The notes under the pieces were generated by a model. That model made no database searches. It was given only the letters and a program-made list of their open reading frames with translations, and was not told the origin of the DNA. From the NCBI GenBank assembly GCA_046596415.1, contig JBKJML010000183.1, positions 1-6,349 on the forward strand: DNA of 6,349 nt, written 5' to 3'. Of the stretch, positions 6,264 to 6,349 are shown piece by piece; within the stretch, counting starts at the first letter, position 1, and every line of letters starts with the position of its first letter. A program made the translations under genes and the position numbers. This DNA comes from JBKJML01 sp046596415 (GTDB taxonomy: Bacteria > Actinomycetota > Thermoleophilia > Gaiellales > Gaiellaceae).

Positions 6264-6349
6264 TGTTCTCGACGGATCGACAGGCGCCTCGGCTCGGCGC
6301 GGTTCCGGGAGCCGGCGAAGCGACGACGTTCGGCGTCTGGGCGCCGCTC
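6263..6349 (+). CDS. N-terminus of a CBM48/GH13 glucan enzyme, probably malto-oligosyltrehalose trehalohydrolase
   Basis: Only 29 codons are visible before the window ends, and the frame is still open. The translation begins VFSTDRQAPRLGAVPGAGEA and continues TTFGVWAPL. The FGVWAP motif marks the first strands of a CBM48 module, found at the start of TreZ, GlgB and GlgX. The RLGA-x-P-x-G lead-in, placing the module almost at the N-terminus, fits TreZ best; a full GlgB is already present upstream, which makes a second one less likely. TreZ releases trehalose from maltooligosyl-trehalose made by TreY. GlgX (glycogen debranching) remains possible. The GTG start is supported by the 13-base gap and the -10-like TACCGT 6 bases before it. 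CBM48/GH13 membership is fairly sure, the exact enzyme is not. Confidence 0.6.
   Translation, partial: MFSTDRQAPRLGAVPGAGEATTFGVWAPL

Overview
The window is GC-rich, gene-dense DNA with every gene on the + strand. Its GC-biased third codon positions, frequent GTG starts, 4-base gene overlaps and gene content suggest a high-GC actinobacterium. A deep branch such as Thermoleophilia (Solirubrobacterales/Gaiellales) is my guess from the look of the proteins; the sequence does not prove it.

Layout. Positions 1-396 hold the C-terminal end of a trehalose synthase (treS). It overlaps by 4 bases a separate maltokinase gene (393-1805), which overlaps by 4 bases a glycogen branching enzyme gene, glgB (1802-3682). 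After a 40-base gap comes a second unit: a DrrA-type ABC ATPase (3723-4709) and two paralogous ABC-2 type permeases (4706-5485 and 5482-6249), again joined by 4-base overlaps. Thirteen bases further on, a third gene begins at 6263 and runs off the window. Its 29 visible residues start a CBM48/GH13 protein, most likely malto-oligosyltrehalose trehalohydrolase (treZ). No gene-free stretch exceeds 40 bases.

How the genes work together. TreS converts trehalose to maltose, maltokinase makes maltose 1-phosphate, GlgE (not in the window, probably upstream) would polymerise it to alpha-1,4-glucan, and GlgB branches the product. If the last gene is treZ, the locus also encodes part of the route back from glucan to trehalose. 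The ABC exporter sits between these two halves and has no clear biochemical link to them.

The clearest regulatory signal is that the only two genes preceded by a gap (ATPase and the last gene) each have a TANNNT -10-like hexamer ending exactly 6 bases before the start codon, the geometry of leaderless actinobacterial promoters. The genes inside the metabolic operon instead have Shine-Dalgarno sequences. I see no RNA genes, CRISPR, mobile elements or clearly new system; most of the window is recognisable metabolism plus an exporter of unknown substrate.
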